Shown in pieces: positions 53,122 through 62,956 of a stretch of 64,000 nucleotides of DNA. The first letter of the stretch is position 1, and the number at the start of each line of letters is the position of its first letter. The notes beneath the pieces were generated by a model. That model was not told the origin of the DNA, made no database searches, and worked only from the letters and a program-made list of their open reading frames with translations. The stretch lies in the NCBI GenBank assembly GCA_037974335.1, contig CM075761.1:13257543-13321542 (forward strand), read 5' to 3'. This DNA is from Prionace glauca (lineage: Eukaryota > Chordata > Chondrichthyes > Carcharhiniformes > Carcharhinidae). The position numbers were made by a program, and so were the translations under genes.

Positions 53122-53895
53122 GAACATAGAACATAGAACATTACAGCACAAACAGGCCCTTCGGCCCTCGAGGTGCGCCGATCGCATCAACCCCACCAAT
53201 CTATAGACCTATCTATAACCCCCAATCCCATTAAACCCCATATACTCATCCAGAAGTCTTTTAAAAGACCCCAGCGAGTTCGCCTCCACCACCGACGACG
53301 GCAGCCGATTCCAATCACTCACTACCCTCTGAGTGAAAAACTTACCCCTAACATCACCTCTGTACTTCCCTCCCCGCACCTTAAATCTGTGTCCTCTCGT
53401 AGCGACCATTTCAACCCGGGGAAATAGCCTCTGAGAGTCCACCCTATCTATTCCTCTCAACATTTTATAAACTTCTATCAGGTCGCCTCTCAACCTTCGC
53501 CTCTCCAGAGAAAAGAGTCCCAGCTCCCTCAACCTATCTTCATAAGGCATGCCTCCCAGTCCAGGCAACATCCTTGTAAATCTCCTCTGCACCCTTTCAA
53601 TAGCTTTTACGTCTTTCCTATAGTGAGGCGACCAGAACTGCGCACAGTACTCCAAATGAGGCCTGACGAGGGTCCTGTAAAGTTGCAGCATTACCTCCCG
53701 ACTCCTAAACTCAATCCCTCGATTAATGAAGGCCAGTACACCATACGCCTTCTTGACCACCTCCTCCACCTGCGAGGCCGATTTAAGAGTCCTGTGAACC
53801 CGGACCCCGAGATCCTTCTGCTCTTCAACGCTACTAAGACCCCTGCCCTTAATAGTGTACTCGTTCATCCCGTTAGTTCTGCCGAAATGGACAAT
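53122..53895 (-). mobile_element. CR1-B LINE 3' part, upstream of VJC1-3
   Basis: Coding 53868-53209 from MNEYTIKGRGLSSVEEQKDL to GIGGYR, then 3' UTR and tail. Near twin of 2596-3200. Confidence 0.88.
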
Positions 53896-54441
53896 GATCA
53901 GTAGATTCTTATTTTCGGATTTTTTTCATTGGACCGTAGCGCAATACAACATAGAAACAGACGCTTCGACCCATAATCTTGTGCCGAAGATGGCGCCAAG
54001 TTAAACCAATGCTTTCTGCCTTGCCTTTGCTTTTAGGGAAGAGCTCCAATCTATTCAATGTGCACTGAAAGTAAGGGAATATCAGCTCTGTCATAAACTA
54101 TTGTGCCGTACTCAAAACAATATTTCCATTGTGTCTGTATCCCTATCAGATTAGGAAGAACTGTACTCTGTACACCAAGTGTGGCCTAACCGATGTGGGT
54201 ACATAGGATAGGTACGTTGCAAAATATGCGTGGCAACACGTGGACCTGCAGCAAACAGGAAAACCACAGAGAACTATCTACCTCGGTTCTATTGTCAAAT
54301 GCCAATTGTGTATCTATTAATAAACACAGTAGAACATTTACTCTGCATATTTAACAACCCCTTCACACAGAGAAGACAATTGTGAGTTCACAGTGAGACT
54401 CGTATTGGGGATTCAGAACCTCACCAGCTGGATCAACTGCA
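53896..54441. promoter_or_regulatory. Region upstream of the VJC1-3 leader
   Basis: The first part (about 53896-53930) is a dispersed-repeat end. From about 54235 the sequence (GCAGCAAACAGGAAAACCAC, CACAGTGAGACTCG) has counterparts at similar distances upstream of the VJC1-1 leader, so promoter elements of the family are expected here. No TATA box is evident near the leader. Confidence 0.4.
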
Positions 54442-54484
54442 ATGAGTTTCCTCGGTGTCTATGCATTGTTCCATCTCTTCCAGG
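54442..54484 (+). CDS. VJC1-3 exon 1, signal peptide
   Basis: Reads MSFLGVYALFHLFQ plus one base before the donor G|GTGAGATA. Nearly identical to the VJC1-1 leader in sequence, length and phase. The next exon with a matching phase is the V exon 3.2 kb downstream, across a LINE-filled intron. Confidence 0.75.
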
Positions 54485-57400
54485 GTGAGATATCGTTGAT
54501 AAATTCAGATGGTGTGGGTAAGGATTTCGGTATAGAAAATAAAGACATATTATTTCCACTGAGGGTCAGTAAACAGAGAGAGACGCAGTTTGAAGAAAAC
54601 CGGTACACGTATAATATTGGCAGACGGGAAAAAATATCTTAGATGTGTTATCGTGACATTACGTGGACATTAAGGAGAAGGATGTGTTGGAACTTTTGAA
54701 TTCTATCAAAATAGATAAGTCGCCGGGACCAGATGGGATGTACCCCAGGATACTGTGGGAGGCGAGGGAAGTGATTGCAGAGCCCCTGGCAATGATCTTT
54801 GCGTCGTCAATGGAGACGGGAGAGATTCCGGAAGATTGGAGGATTGCGGATGTAGTCCCTATTTTCAAGAAAGGGAACAGAGATAGCCCGGGAAATTACC
54901 GCCCGGTGAGTCTGACCTCAGTGGTTGGTAAGCTGATGGAGAGGCTTCTGAGGGACAGGATTTACGAGCATTTGGAGAGGTTTGACATGATCAGGAATAG
55001 TCAGCACGGATTTGTCAAGGGCAAGTCGTGCCTTACGAGCCTAGTTGAGTTCTTCGATAATGTGACTGAACACGTTGACGAAGGAAGTGCCGTGGACGTA
55101 GTGTACATGGACTTCAGCAAGGCGTTTGATAAGGTCCCCCATGCAAGACTTCTTGAGAAGGTGAGAGGGCATGGGATCCAAGGGCCTTTGGCCTTGTGGA
55201 TCCAGAACTGGCTTGCCTGCAGAAGGCAGAGAGTGGTTGTGGATGGGTTTTTTTCGGAATGGAGGTCAGTCACCAGTGGGGTGCCCCAGGGATCTGTTCT
55301 GGGATCCTTGCTGTTTGTCATTTTCATAAATTACCTGGATGAGGAAGTGGAGGGATGGGTTAGCAAATTCGCTGATGACACGAAGGTCGGTAGTGTTGTG
55401 GATGGTCTGGAAGGATGTCAAAAGTTGGAGCAGGACATAGATAGGATGCAGGAATGGGCGGAGAAGTGACAGATGGACTTCAACGCGGATAAATGTGTAG
55501 TCGTCCATTTCGGCAGAACCAACGGGATGAACGAGTACACTATACTGATACAATTTGTAATTCGGCAATTGTAATTTGTAACTGAAAACAAAACAAAGAT
55601 AGTTAACATAGAACATAGAACATTACAGCACAAACAGGCCCTTCGGCCCTCGAGTTGCGCCGATCACATCAACCCCACCAATCTATAGACCTATCTATAA
55701 CCCCCAATCCAACGAAAGAGTAAAAATTGTGTGTCAATCAGTAATAATTAATTAAACAGAAATAAGTCGGTTTTGAATCGTAGAATGCCTACAGTGTTTA
55801 AAGACACCTACGGCCCATCGAGCCTACACTGACAGCAAGTCCATCCCAAAACAAAACGTATTTACCTTGATAGCCTCGCAAACACTTTACATAATTTAGC
55901 CTGGCCAATCTCCCTCACCTATACGTCTTGGACACTTGATAATTTAGCGAGGCTAATCTACCTAACCTGCACATTGTTGGACACTAAGGGCAATGTACCA
56001 TGACCAAACCACTGAACATGCACATCTTTGGACACTAAGGTTCAATTGAGCATGGCCAATCCGCCTAACGCAAACATCCTCTGTCACTGAGGTGCAATTG
56101 AACATGAACAATCTACTTAGCCTACACATTTCGAGTCACTAAGGGACAATTTAGCCTGGCCAGTCCACCAAGCCTAGACATCTTAGGGCGCTACGAGGCA
56201 ATTCTCTACTGCCAATCCACCGAATCCATGCATTTTTGGACTTTATGAGGCAAGTTAGCATGGCTAATCTACCTAGCCTACACATTTTGAGACGCAGGGA
56301 GGTACTTTAACATGGCTAATCAATCTAACCAGTACATCTTTGGATTAGAACATAGAACATAGAACCCTACAGTGCAGAAACAGGCCCTTCGGCCCATCGA
56401 TTCTGCACCGAACACAATCCCACCCAGACCCTATCCTCATATCACTACACATTTACCTGCTAATCGCTCTAACCTACACATCCCAGGACACTAAGGGGCA
56501 ATTTTTTAGCATAGCCAATGAACCTAACCCGCACATCTTTGGACTGTGGGAGGAAACCGGAGCACCCGGAGAAAACCCACGCAGACACGAGGAGAATGTG
56601 CAAACTCCACACAGGCAGTGACCCGAGCCGGGAATCGAACCCAGGATCCTGGAGCTGTGAAGCAGCAGTGCTAACCACTGTGCTACCGTGCCGCCCTGGG
56701 ATTGTGGGAGAAAACCGGAGCACGCTGGCAGAAACCCAAACAGATATGGAGAAAACGTGCAAACTACACACAGGCAATCGCCCAAAGCCAGAATTGAACC
56801 CAGGGCCCTGGTGCAATGTCATCTGCCCGGGGATAAAAGATGTGAATTGTCTACCTTGGCAATATGGGCAATTGGAGAAGGAACGGGGGGAGGGGGTTTC
56901 AATTAGAACGTTAGACTAAATCGTTAACTCTGGATAAACGTTAACTGCATGAAGTTGACGGAGAAGAAGACAAGAAGTATAGATGAGACAAAATATTCGC
57001 TGAAAAAAATGTTGCGTTGTAGAAGTTATGTAATGTACTGTCTTCACAAAGACCTGGAATTGAGTATGATCTGATGATAATTAAACCATTCTCCATTGTC
57101 GGAAATCCATCTGGTTCTGTAATGACTTTTACCAAAGAAAACTGTGCTCCATGTGATTCTACAACTATAGAAATGTGGTTGAATCTCAACTGAGATGGGC
57201 GATAAATGTAGCCAGCCAGCGATGCCCATGTCCCATGAATGAATAATAATAATAATAAAAATCAGCTCCCATTCGTCCACTTGAGTATTTCAACCAGATT
57301 TACAAAGAACAAAGAACAACACAACCCGGGAAACAGGCCCTTCGGCCCAACGAGTTCGTGCCGCCATTTCTACATTGTGTGTGCCCTCTCCACCCATGAC

Positions 57401-60400
57401 CCTTGTCTCTGCTTATTACATTGCACATTGGAAAACAGGTTGAGGGGAGACTAATTTAGGGAAAATGTACGGGAGTATGGAGTTGGATTCCGCCCTCAGA
57501 ATGTGGGCCTCATAATGGCGCACACAACGCCACAATCTGTGCGATGTTAATTGAGAAAGAAGAATCCCTATCATTGTATCTTTGTTGGATGGGGGTGGAG
57601 GATGGGGAATTCTTTATAACCTCACGTGACTCTCGTTTTCTCTCTCTTTCCCAATTTCAGTGTCTCAATCCATCGTCTCCCAGTCTCCGCCAGTTCTGAC
57701 ACTCCCGGTGGGGAGTCGTGCTAAGCTCACCTGTCACATCCAGGTCTCAGGTACAAGCTTCGTACTGTGGTACAGACAACGAGAGCACAGTGACACGAAG
57801 CTGGTTTACACCGCTGGCAAGGACAGACCAGCGGCGGGGAGATTTTCCAGTGAGATTTCTGACGAAGAGGATGATTATTCACTGATCATTCAGGGCACAC
57901 AGAAAACCGATTCTGGAATGTATTACTGTGCAATGCACAAGTTCCAAACTGGTGGAATAATATTCGGAAGCGGCTCCAAGTTAGTGATTACAGGTACATA
58001 TTTTCATTTTATCCATTGCAATGACAAATGAATATGATTTTTAACACGTTTTCTGTTCCAACTATTGCAGCTTAAAGTTGATTCATTATTGTCACAAGTT
58101 GCCTCATTAACACTGCAATAAACTTGATGTGGACGTCTCCAAATTCATGGGTTCTCTTTTTCTTTGTCGGATTTAGAGGGTTCTCCCAACATATTCCTCC
58201 TCACTCCGCCGCGGAATGAGATTCCCAACATGGAAAAGGTCCCGTTGTTGTGTTTGGTCAGAGGAATGTCTCCCGATTCCTTTCCCGTCAGCTGGAATGT
58301 TGCCGGGCGGGATACCGAGGGTCAAATCGATTCCTGGACAATAGAACCGGACGGGACCTACACCGTCAGCAGTTACATCAACCTCCCGGAGGTAACTTGG
58401 AGCCACGGCGGTTGCTTTACTTGCACAGTTCAGAACAACACTGGTGATCATCCTATGAGTGCAAGTGTCTCAACTGAGAGAGGTAGATATTCGCAATGGC
58501 CGCTCATAAATCTACACAGTGCTGGAGTGAGTGTTTACTGAGGCCTACCTTTGTACATTACAAGTCCCTCGATTCATAAGAACATAAGAAATAGGAGCAG
58601 GAGTAGGCCATCTAGCCCTTCGAGCCTGCCCCGCCATTCAATAAGATCATGGCTGATCTGTCGTGACTCAGCTCCACCTTCCCGCCCTCTCCCCATAACC
58701 GTTAATCCCTTCTCTTATCAAAAACCCATCAACCCGTTTCTTAAAAATATTTAGCGAGGCAGCCTCCACCACTTCAACGGGCAGAGAATTCCAGAGATTC
58801 ACCACCCTTTGAGTGAAGAAGTTCCTCCTCAACTCTGTTCTAAACCGCCCCCCCCTTTATCTTGAGGCTATGCCCCCTAGTCCTACTGTCTTTTTTGAGC
58901 GGGAACAGTCTCTTCACCTCTATCCTATCCATCCCATTCATCATCTTATACGTCTCAATGAGATCTCCCCTCATTCTTCTAAACTCTAACGAGTACAAGC
59001 CTAGTTTATTTAGCCTCTCCTCATAGCTCAATCCCCTCAACTCCGGTATCAGCCGAGTAAACCTCCTCTGCACTCCCTCCAGGGCCAAAACATCCTTGCG
59101 CAGGTGCGGCGCCCAATGGAATTTGGAGGCACCGGGGCCCAGTGCCTAGCATTGTTGCCTCACAGCGCCACAGGCCCAGGTCCACTTCCACACTCTTTGT
59201 GTGGAGTCTACACGTTCTCCCCTGTATACAAGGTTTCCTCCGGGTGCTCAGGTTTTCTTTGTGTCATTCTTTATTCCTCTCTTTCTCTCTCGCGTTCTCC
59301 CTGCAACTCTCCCTTAGTGCAGTGCGATCATTGAGTTCTCTGTGTCAGCCTGTCTTTACGCCATACTGTCTGTGTCTCCCTCTCTCGCTCGCTCACCCAT
59401 TCCCTTTCTCACTCGCTTCTTTTTGTTGTTTTCCCAAATATCCATATCCCCTTTTTTTTCTGTCTCAGTTGCGTGGTGCTCCATCTAAACATCCACCTTT
59501 TCTCTCCATATCCCTGTGGCGCTGTCTCTCTTCTATCTTCATCTGTATCAATTTCACGTGATGATGCTCTCTCTAATTGTTTCTGTTTTTATCCAAGTGG
59601 AACAGTTCTGTATAAGCACTGCTCCGTCAATCTCTTTATCTGTGTTGTGCTTGAAGGGTACCCATGTTATGTCGATAGATCTCGCCTTCTGTCAATCTAT
59701 CTATTCATTTATATTTCTCCTGTTCTAAATATTCTCTATAAGAGATGTGGCAACTATTTCTGTCTCTCTCTCTCTCCCTCTTTCATTCGACCACCCCCAC
59801 CCCCCCCTCCCCACACCACACCCCCCCCCTCCACAACCCCATCCCGTGCACTGTTGAAAACGTGTTAAATAAGTTCTCTGCTCCAATAAACGACAGTAAA
59901 ATGGGCAAACCCATTCCTAATTTCAAGTCACATCAGGCAGGCAGAGTTGACAAATCCTCTATTTAATCATTCCCACAATTCATTGTTTGAAGTGAAAATT
60001 ATCTTTCATTTTGCAGGATCTCCATTCCCGACCAAATGCATTATCCTGACTTCCGTGGCATTGGCGGTCGTGACGCTTCTCTTTCTGGGACTGGTTCTTG
60101 TGGTCAGGAGAAGGGGCTGCGGGAACCGGCGGAGAGGTAGCGATAGTTGGGAGACACTTGAACGTTTCGCTCTCTCAATCCGTCCATTTGAACATCACAT
60201 CAGCGGTTTCAGTGTAAAATGTGACCATTGAGACTCAATGTAAACTTCTCTTTTTGACAGAGACCACGCATCGTGGCGAGGAACTGACAGATTCCAGGGA
60301 ACAAAAGCGGAATGAAGAGGTGAATGTCGGGAACTACTATTCCATTTACAACCTGATTTTTTTTCCTCAGAAATCTTTAATCTAAGGTTCAGAGTTCATG

Positions 60401-62956
60401 ATACAAAGAGGAAATAGTAGAAAACATTACCAAGTCTAGAAACACCTGTTGAGTTTCACAAAATCATAGAATCACATTCAGCAGAGGAGGCCCTTCGGCC
60501 CATCAAGTCTGCACTGACACAGTCGAAACATTTAAAATCCCGCCTAATTCCATTTGCCAGTACTTGGCTTAAACGTATGCAGTTCCCATCCAGTCGTTTT
60601 CATATGATGTGAAGCAACCCGCCCCTACCATCCTCCCAGGCAACGCATTCCAGACGGTCACCATCTCTGAGTTAAAAAAAAAAGTATTTCCTCAAGCCCC
60701 CCAATTTGAACCTATGTCCCCTGGAGATTAACTCTTCAGCTATGGGGAATAGCTGTTCCTCATTCTCTCCGTCCATGCCCCTCAGAAACTTGTACACCTC
60801 TATGTGGTCACCCCTCAGTCTTTTCTACTCCAAGAAAACAACACAGATCGACCCAACCTCTCTTAAAGTTCCAACCTAGGCAGCATTCTGGAGAATCCCC
60901 TTTGCATCCTTTCCAGAGCAATCACATTCTTCCTATACTGTTGTGATAAGCTGTGGCCTGACCAAAGTTCTATACAAATTCAACATGACTTCGACGCTTT
61001 CGTGATCTATGCCTCTATTCATGAAGCCACGTGACCCTTATGCCTCTTTCACCTCCCTGCTAACATGCCACTCCGCTTTCAGAGATCTGTGCACAGGCAG
61101 ACCAATTTCCACTTAACTTCCCAGAGTCATGCCATTCATTAGGCACCTCGACGTCAATTTGCTCCTTCTGAACTGTACCACCTCACAAATTTTCAGGGTT
61201 AAATTTCATCTGCCAATTTTCTGCTCTTTTGATCTTTCAATCCGCATAATTTTTTTTTCCACAACTATTTTAAAATCATATTTTTATTGTATATAAAATG
61301 TATAAAGTGTTATTTGTAACATAGCACAGACTAGGTTTGTACAATCTCCTGGATTGAAGGTTTAGGACTAATTTCATTGAGATGTTTTAGATGATTACAT
61401 GAATTGATAGGACAGGAAAGTCCAGACAATGAGGCAGAAAAGAAACTGGCAGCCCAAGCTTCCAGAGATGAAGTCAAGAACCACTTCTTCACACAATGAG
61501 GAGTGGAATTCTGGAATAATCCACACCAAAAAGTCTGGATGAAGAAAGTGGCCCATTGGAACTTTCAGGACTGAGATGGATAGATTATTGTTCGGGAGTG
61601 GATTAAGGATTATAGCGCCATGGCGTGTGGGGCGGTAGTTGGCTGCATGCGAGCTAAACCAGCTATCAGCCATGATCAATATTAGGCGGCATGGTGATAC
61701 AGTGGTTAGTGCTGTTGCCTCACAGCTCCAGAGACCCGATCTTGGCTAACTATCTGTGTCAAGTTCACACATTGTTCCTGTGTCAGTGGGTGTTCTGATT
61801 TCCTCCCACAATTGACTACACTAAATTGTCCTCAGTGTGCCCAGATTGGTAGATTGGGTAAATACATGGGGTCAAGGTTATGGTCTCTTACGATGAGTTG
61901 GTGCAGATGCAATGGGCCAAATATAGAGGTGAAGTGGATTGGCCATGCCAAATTTCACTTAATGTCCAAAGATATGCAGGTTAGGTGCATTAGCCATGCT
62001 AAATCGTCCTTTAGTATCTAAAGATATGCACTTTTGTTGGATTGGCCATGGAAAATTTTCCCTTAGGTCCAATGATGTGTAGTTAAGATGAATTAGACAT
62101 GCTAAATTGCCACTTAGTGTCCAAAAATGTGTACATTAGAAAGAACAGCCGTGTTCTTTGCCCCTTAATGTGAAAGGATGTGTAGGTTCGATTGATTGAA
62201 CACGCTATTTACCGCCTGGCCTGTGAAATATGTAGGTTAGATCGAGTAGCCGTACTATCATGCCCCTTAGTGTCTAAAGGTGTGTAAAATAGGTGGATAG
62301 GCCATGGTAAATTGCCCCTTAGTTGCTATAGATATGCACGTTCGGTAGATTAGCCATGATAAACACGTGAGGAAATGAGGACAAGGCGGGGAAGAGGGAA
62401 CATAGAACATAGAACATTACAGCGTTACATAGAACTACCACACCTTCGACTTTGGTGGAATGGATAAGATTCTCCATCACAGTCATTGCTGATTTGACGG
62501 GCTGAATGGTCTCTTCTGCCCCGTCGGGATTGTAAGGTCATGTTCGTTCTACAGCCTCACTTGTCCGTATAATGACTGTGCAGATTACATTAATAGAATC
62601 AGAGAATCCCAAGAGTGCAGGAAGAAGCCATTTGGCCCATCGAGCTGCACCGGTATCAAATCCAGCAGCTCCTTCCCATGTCTGTACCCTGCAAATCCCG
62701 CTGACTCATCAACTTAACCCGCACATCTTTGCTTTGTGGGAGGAGACCGGAGCACCTGGATGAAACCCATACAGGCACAGGGAGGCCATGCAAACTGCAC
62801 AAAGTCACCAAAAGCCAAAATTACACCTGGGCCGCTTGGGCTGTAAAGCTACCCACTGGCTAATCACCAGTGCAAAGTTTTGCACACTAACATTTTACTT
62901 TTCATCCTCAGACACTTTATGCTCATCTGGCCTTCAACGAGGATCCAACATTCTAA
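54442..62956 (+). CDS. VJC1-3: VJ-C1 transmembrane receptor with ITIM-like tail
   Basis: Six exons: leader 54442-54484, VJ 57661-57993, C1 58177-58482, transmembrane 60017-60136, tail 60261-60319, terminal 62912-62956; about 301 residues in one frame. Rough residues: signal 1-14; V domain with Cys39, Trp51, Cys104 and J motif F116-G-S-G; C1 126-228; hydrophobic segment about 232-256 followed by RRRGCGNRRR; tail with TLYAHL around Tyr290. The last motif fits (S/T/I/V/L)xYxx(L/I/V), so the receptor would be expected to recruit SH2 phosphatases or SH2 adaptors. The V domain carries its J strand in the germline and no recombination signal is present. If the tail exon did not splice at 60319 it would read on to a stop at 60383-60385 through SIYNLI, also ITIM-like. 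An ATTAAA lies at 63238. Confidence 0.78.
54661..55545 (+). mobile_element. CR1-B LINE, RT segment lacking its 3' end
   Basis: Sense [60 protein letters not shown], ending at GRTNGMNEYTI. One stop near 55467 (TGA for Trp in AEKWQM). It ends where the minus-strand piece at 53895 begins in element terms. Lies in VJC1-3 intron 1. Confidence 0.87.
55604..55711 (-). mobile_element. CR1-B LINE 3' tip
   Basis: AACATAGAACATAGAACATTAC to ATAACCCCCAATCC, 3' UTR only. Confidence 0.78.
55775..56345 (-). repeat. SINE-derived tandem repeat, unit about 60 bp
   Basis: Antisense SINE whose inner unit (CATGGCTAATCTACCTAGCC, TACACATTTTGAGACGC and relatives) recurs about eight times. Lies in VJC1-3 intron 1. 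Confidence 0.72.
56346..56697 (-). mobile_element. tRNA-derived SINE (HE1 type), complete
   Basis: AACATAGAACCCTACAGTGC to GTGCTACCGTGCCGCC, antisense, closely matching the copy at 28611. Confidence 0.88.
56698..56820 (-). mobile_element. SINE fragment
   Basis: GATTGTGGGAGAAAACCGGAG, AATTGAACCCAGGGCCCTGG; a second, older SINE part abutting the first. Confidence 0.65.
56821..57300. other. No feature recognised
   Basis: Intron 1 of VJC1-3, AT-rich, no exon seen apart from chance frames. Confidence 0.3.
57301..57471 (-). mobile_element. CR1-C 3' UTR fragment
   Basis: ACAAAGAACAAAGAACAACAC to GGGGAGACTAATTTAGGG, antisense, just upstream of the VJC1-3 V exon. Confidence 0.76.
57661..57993 (+). 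CDS. VJC1-3 exon 2, V domain with built-in J strand
   Basis: Acceptor TTTCAG after a long pyrimidine tract, donor ACAG|GTACAT; 333 bases, phase 1 both sides. Contains SRAKLTC, VLWYRQ, a GRFSSEIS stretch, TDSGMYYCAMHKF and the J-like FGSGSKLVITG. All canonical V-set landmarks are intact. Confidence 0.85.
58078..58132 (-). repeat. SINE variant end fragment
   Basis: TTCATTATTGTCACAAGTTGCC, CATTAACACTGCAATAAAC, in the short V-C1 intron of VJC1-3. Confidence 0.5.
58177..58482 (+). CDS. VJC1-3 exon 3, C1-set domain
   Basis: Acceptor GGATTTAG, donor GAGAG|GTAGAT; 306 bases. Landmarks are the Cys in LLCLVRG, the Trp in VSWNV, DGTYTVSSY and the Cys in CFTCTV, with an NNT sequon where VJC1-1 has NSS. 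The intron between V and C1 is only 183 bases. Confidence 0.85.
58575..59115 (-). mobile_element. CR1-D LINE 3' end, in VJC1-3 intron 3
   Basis: Antisense: ATAAGAACATAAGAAATAGG tail, then coding 59088-58840 ([18 protein letters not shown] onward). Confidence 0.87.
59118..59265 (+). mobile_element. SINE fragment (diverged)
   Basis: GGCACCGGGGCCCAGTGCC, GTTGCCTCACAGCGCCACAG, TTTCCTCCGGGTGCTCAGG. Confidence 0.6.
59266..59845 (+). repeat. CT-rich low-complexity stretch with a C-rich end
   Basis: Many TCTCTCT runs, then ACCCCCACCCCCCCCTCC at about 59790-59845. Serine-rich frames here are compositional. Confidence 0.6.
60017..60136 (+). CDS. VJC1-3 exon 4, transmembrane segment
   Basis: Acceptor TTTTGCAG, donor AGAG|GTAGCG; 120 bases, phase 1 both sides. 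A short SPFPTK stem leads into about 25 hydrophobic residues and then a strongly basic stop-transfer RRRGCGNRRR. No acidic or basic residue lies inside the membrane segment. Confidence 0.8.
60261..60319 (+). CDS. VJC1-3 exon 5, cytoplasmic tail
   Basis: Acceptor TTTGACAG; donor GAG|GTGAAT of moderate quality; 59 bases, phase 1 in and phase 0 out. Reads a hydrophilic stretch ending KRNEE. If unspliced, the frame stays open to 60385 and includes YYSIYNLI. Confidence 0.6.
60455..61270 (-). mobile_element. Old CR1-like LINE 3' part, in VJC1-3 last intron
   Basis: Antisense: AATCATAGAATCACATTCAGC, AGGCCCTTCGGCCCATCAAG, GGTCACCCCTCAGTCTTTTC, AAATTTCATCTGCCAATTTTC. Diverged. Confidence 0.7.
61425..61680 (+). 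mobile_element. Old CR1-like LINE 3' end
   Basis: ACCACTTCTTCACACAATGAG, GACTGAGATGGATAGATTATTG, ATCAGCCATGATCAATATTA, sense. Confidence 0.65.
61683..62397 (+). repeat. SINE with tandemly expanded internal unit
   Basis: SINE head GGCGGCATGGTGATACAGTGG at 61683. From about 61930 to 62360 the inner unit (GGATTGGCCATGCCAAATTTC, TCCAAAGATATGCAGGTTAGG) recurs about seven times. Confidence 0.76.
62398..62428 (-). mobile_element. CR1-A 3' tail scrap
   Basis: GAACATAGAACATAGAACAT followed by TACAGCG; only the tail is present. Confidence 0.5.
62590..62862 (-). mobile_element. tRNA-derived SINE, diverged
   Basis: AATCAGAGAATCCCAAGAGTG, TTGTGGGAGGAGACCGGAGC, antisense, ending some 50 bases before the VJC1-3 terminal exon. 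Confidence 0.65.
62912..62956 (+). CDS. VJC1-3 terminal exon with ITIM/ITSM-like motif
   Basis: Follows a pyrimidine-rich acceptor (TTTTCATCCTCAG). In phase 0, as left by the previous exon, it reads TLYAHLAFNEDPTF and stops. T-x-Y-A-x-L-x-F is a typical form of the immunoreceptor inhibitory motif (compare Siglec and NITR tails). Further small exons could lie between 60319 and 62912. Confidence 0.6.
   Translation, partial: TLYAHLAFNEDPTF

Noticed and set aside
59142-59868. Ser/Leu-rich frames of 131 to 139 codons
   Set aside because: They come from CT-rich low-complexity sequence inside a VJC1-3 intron.
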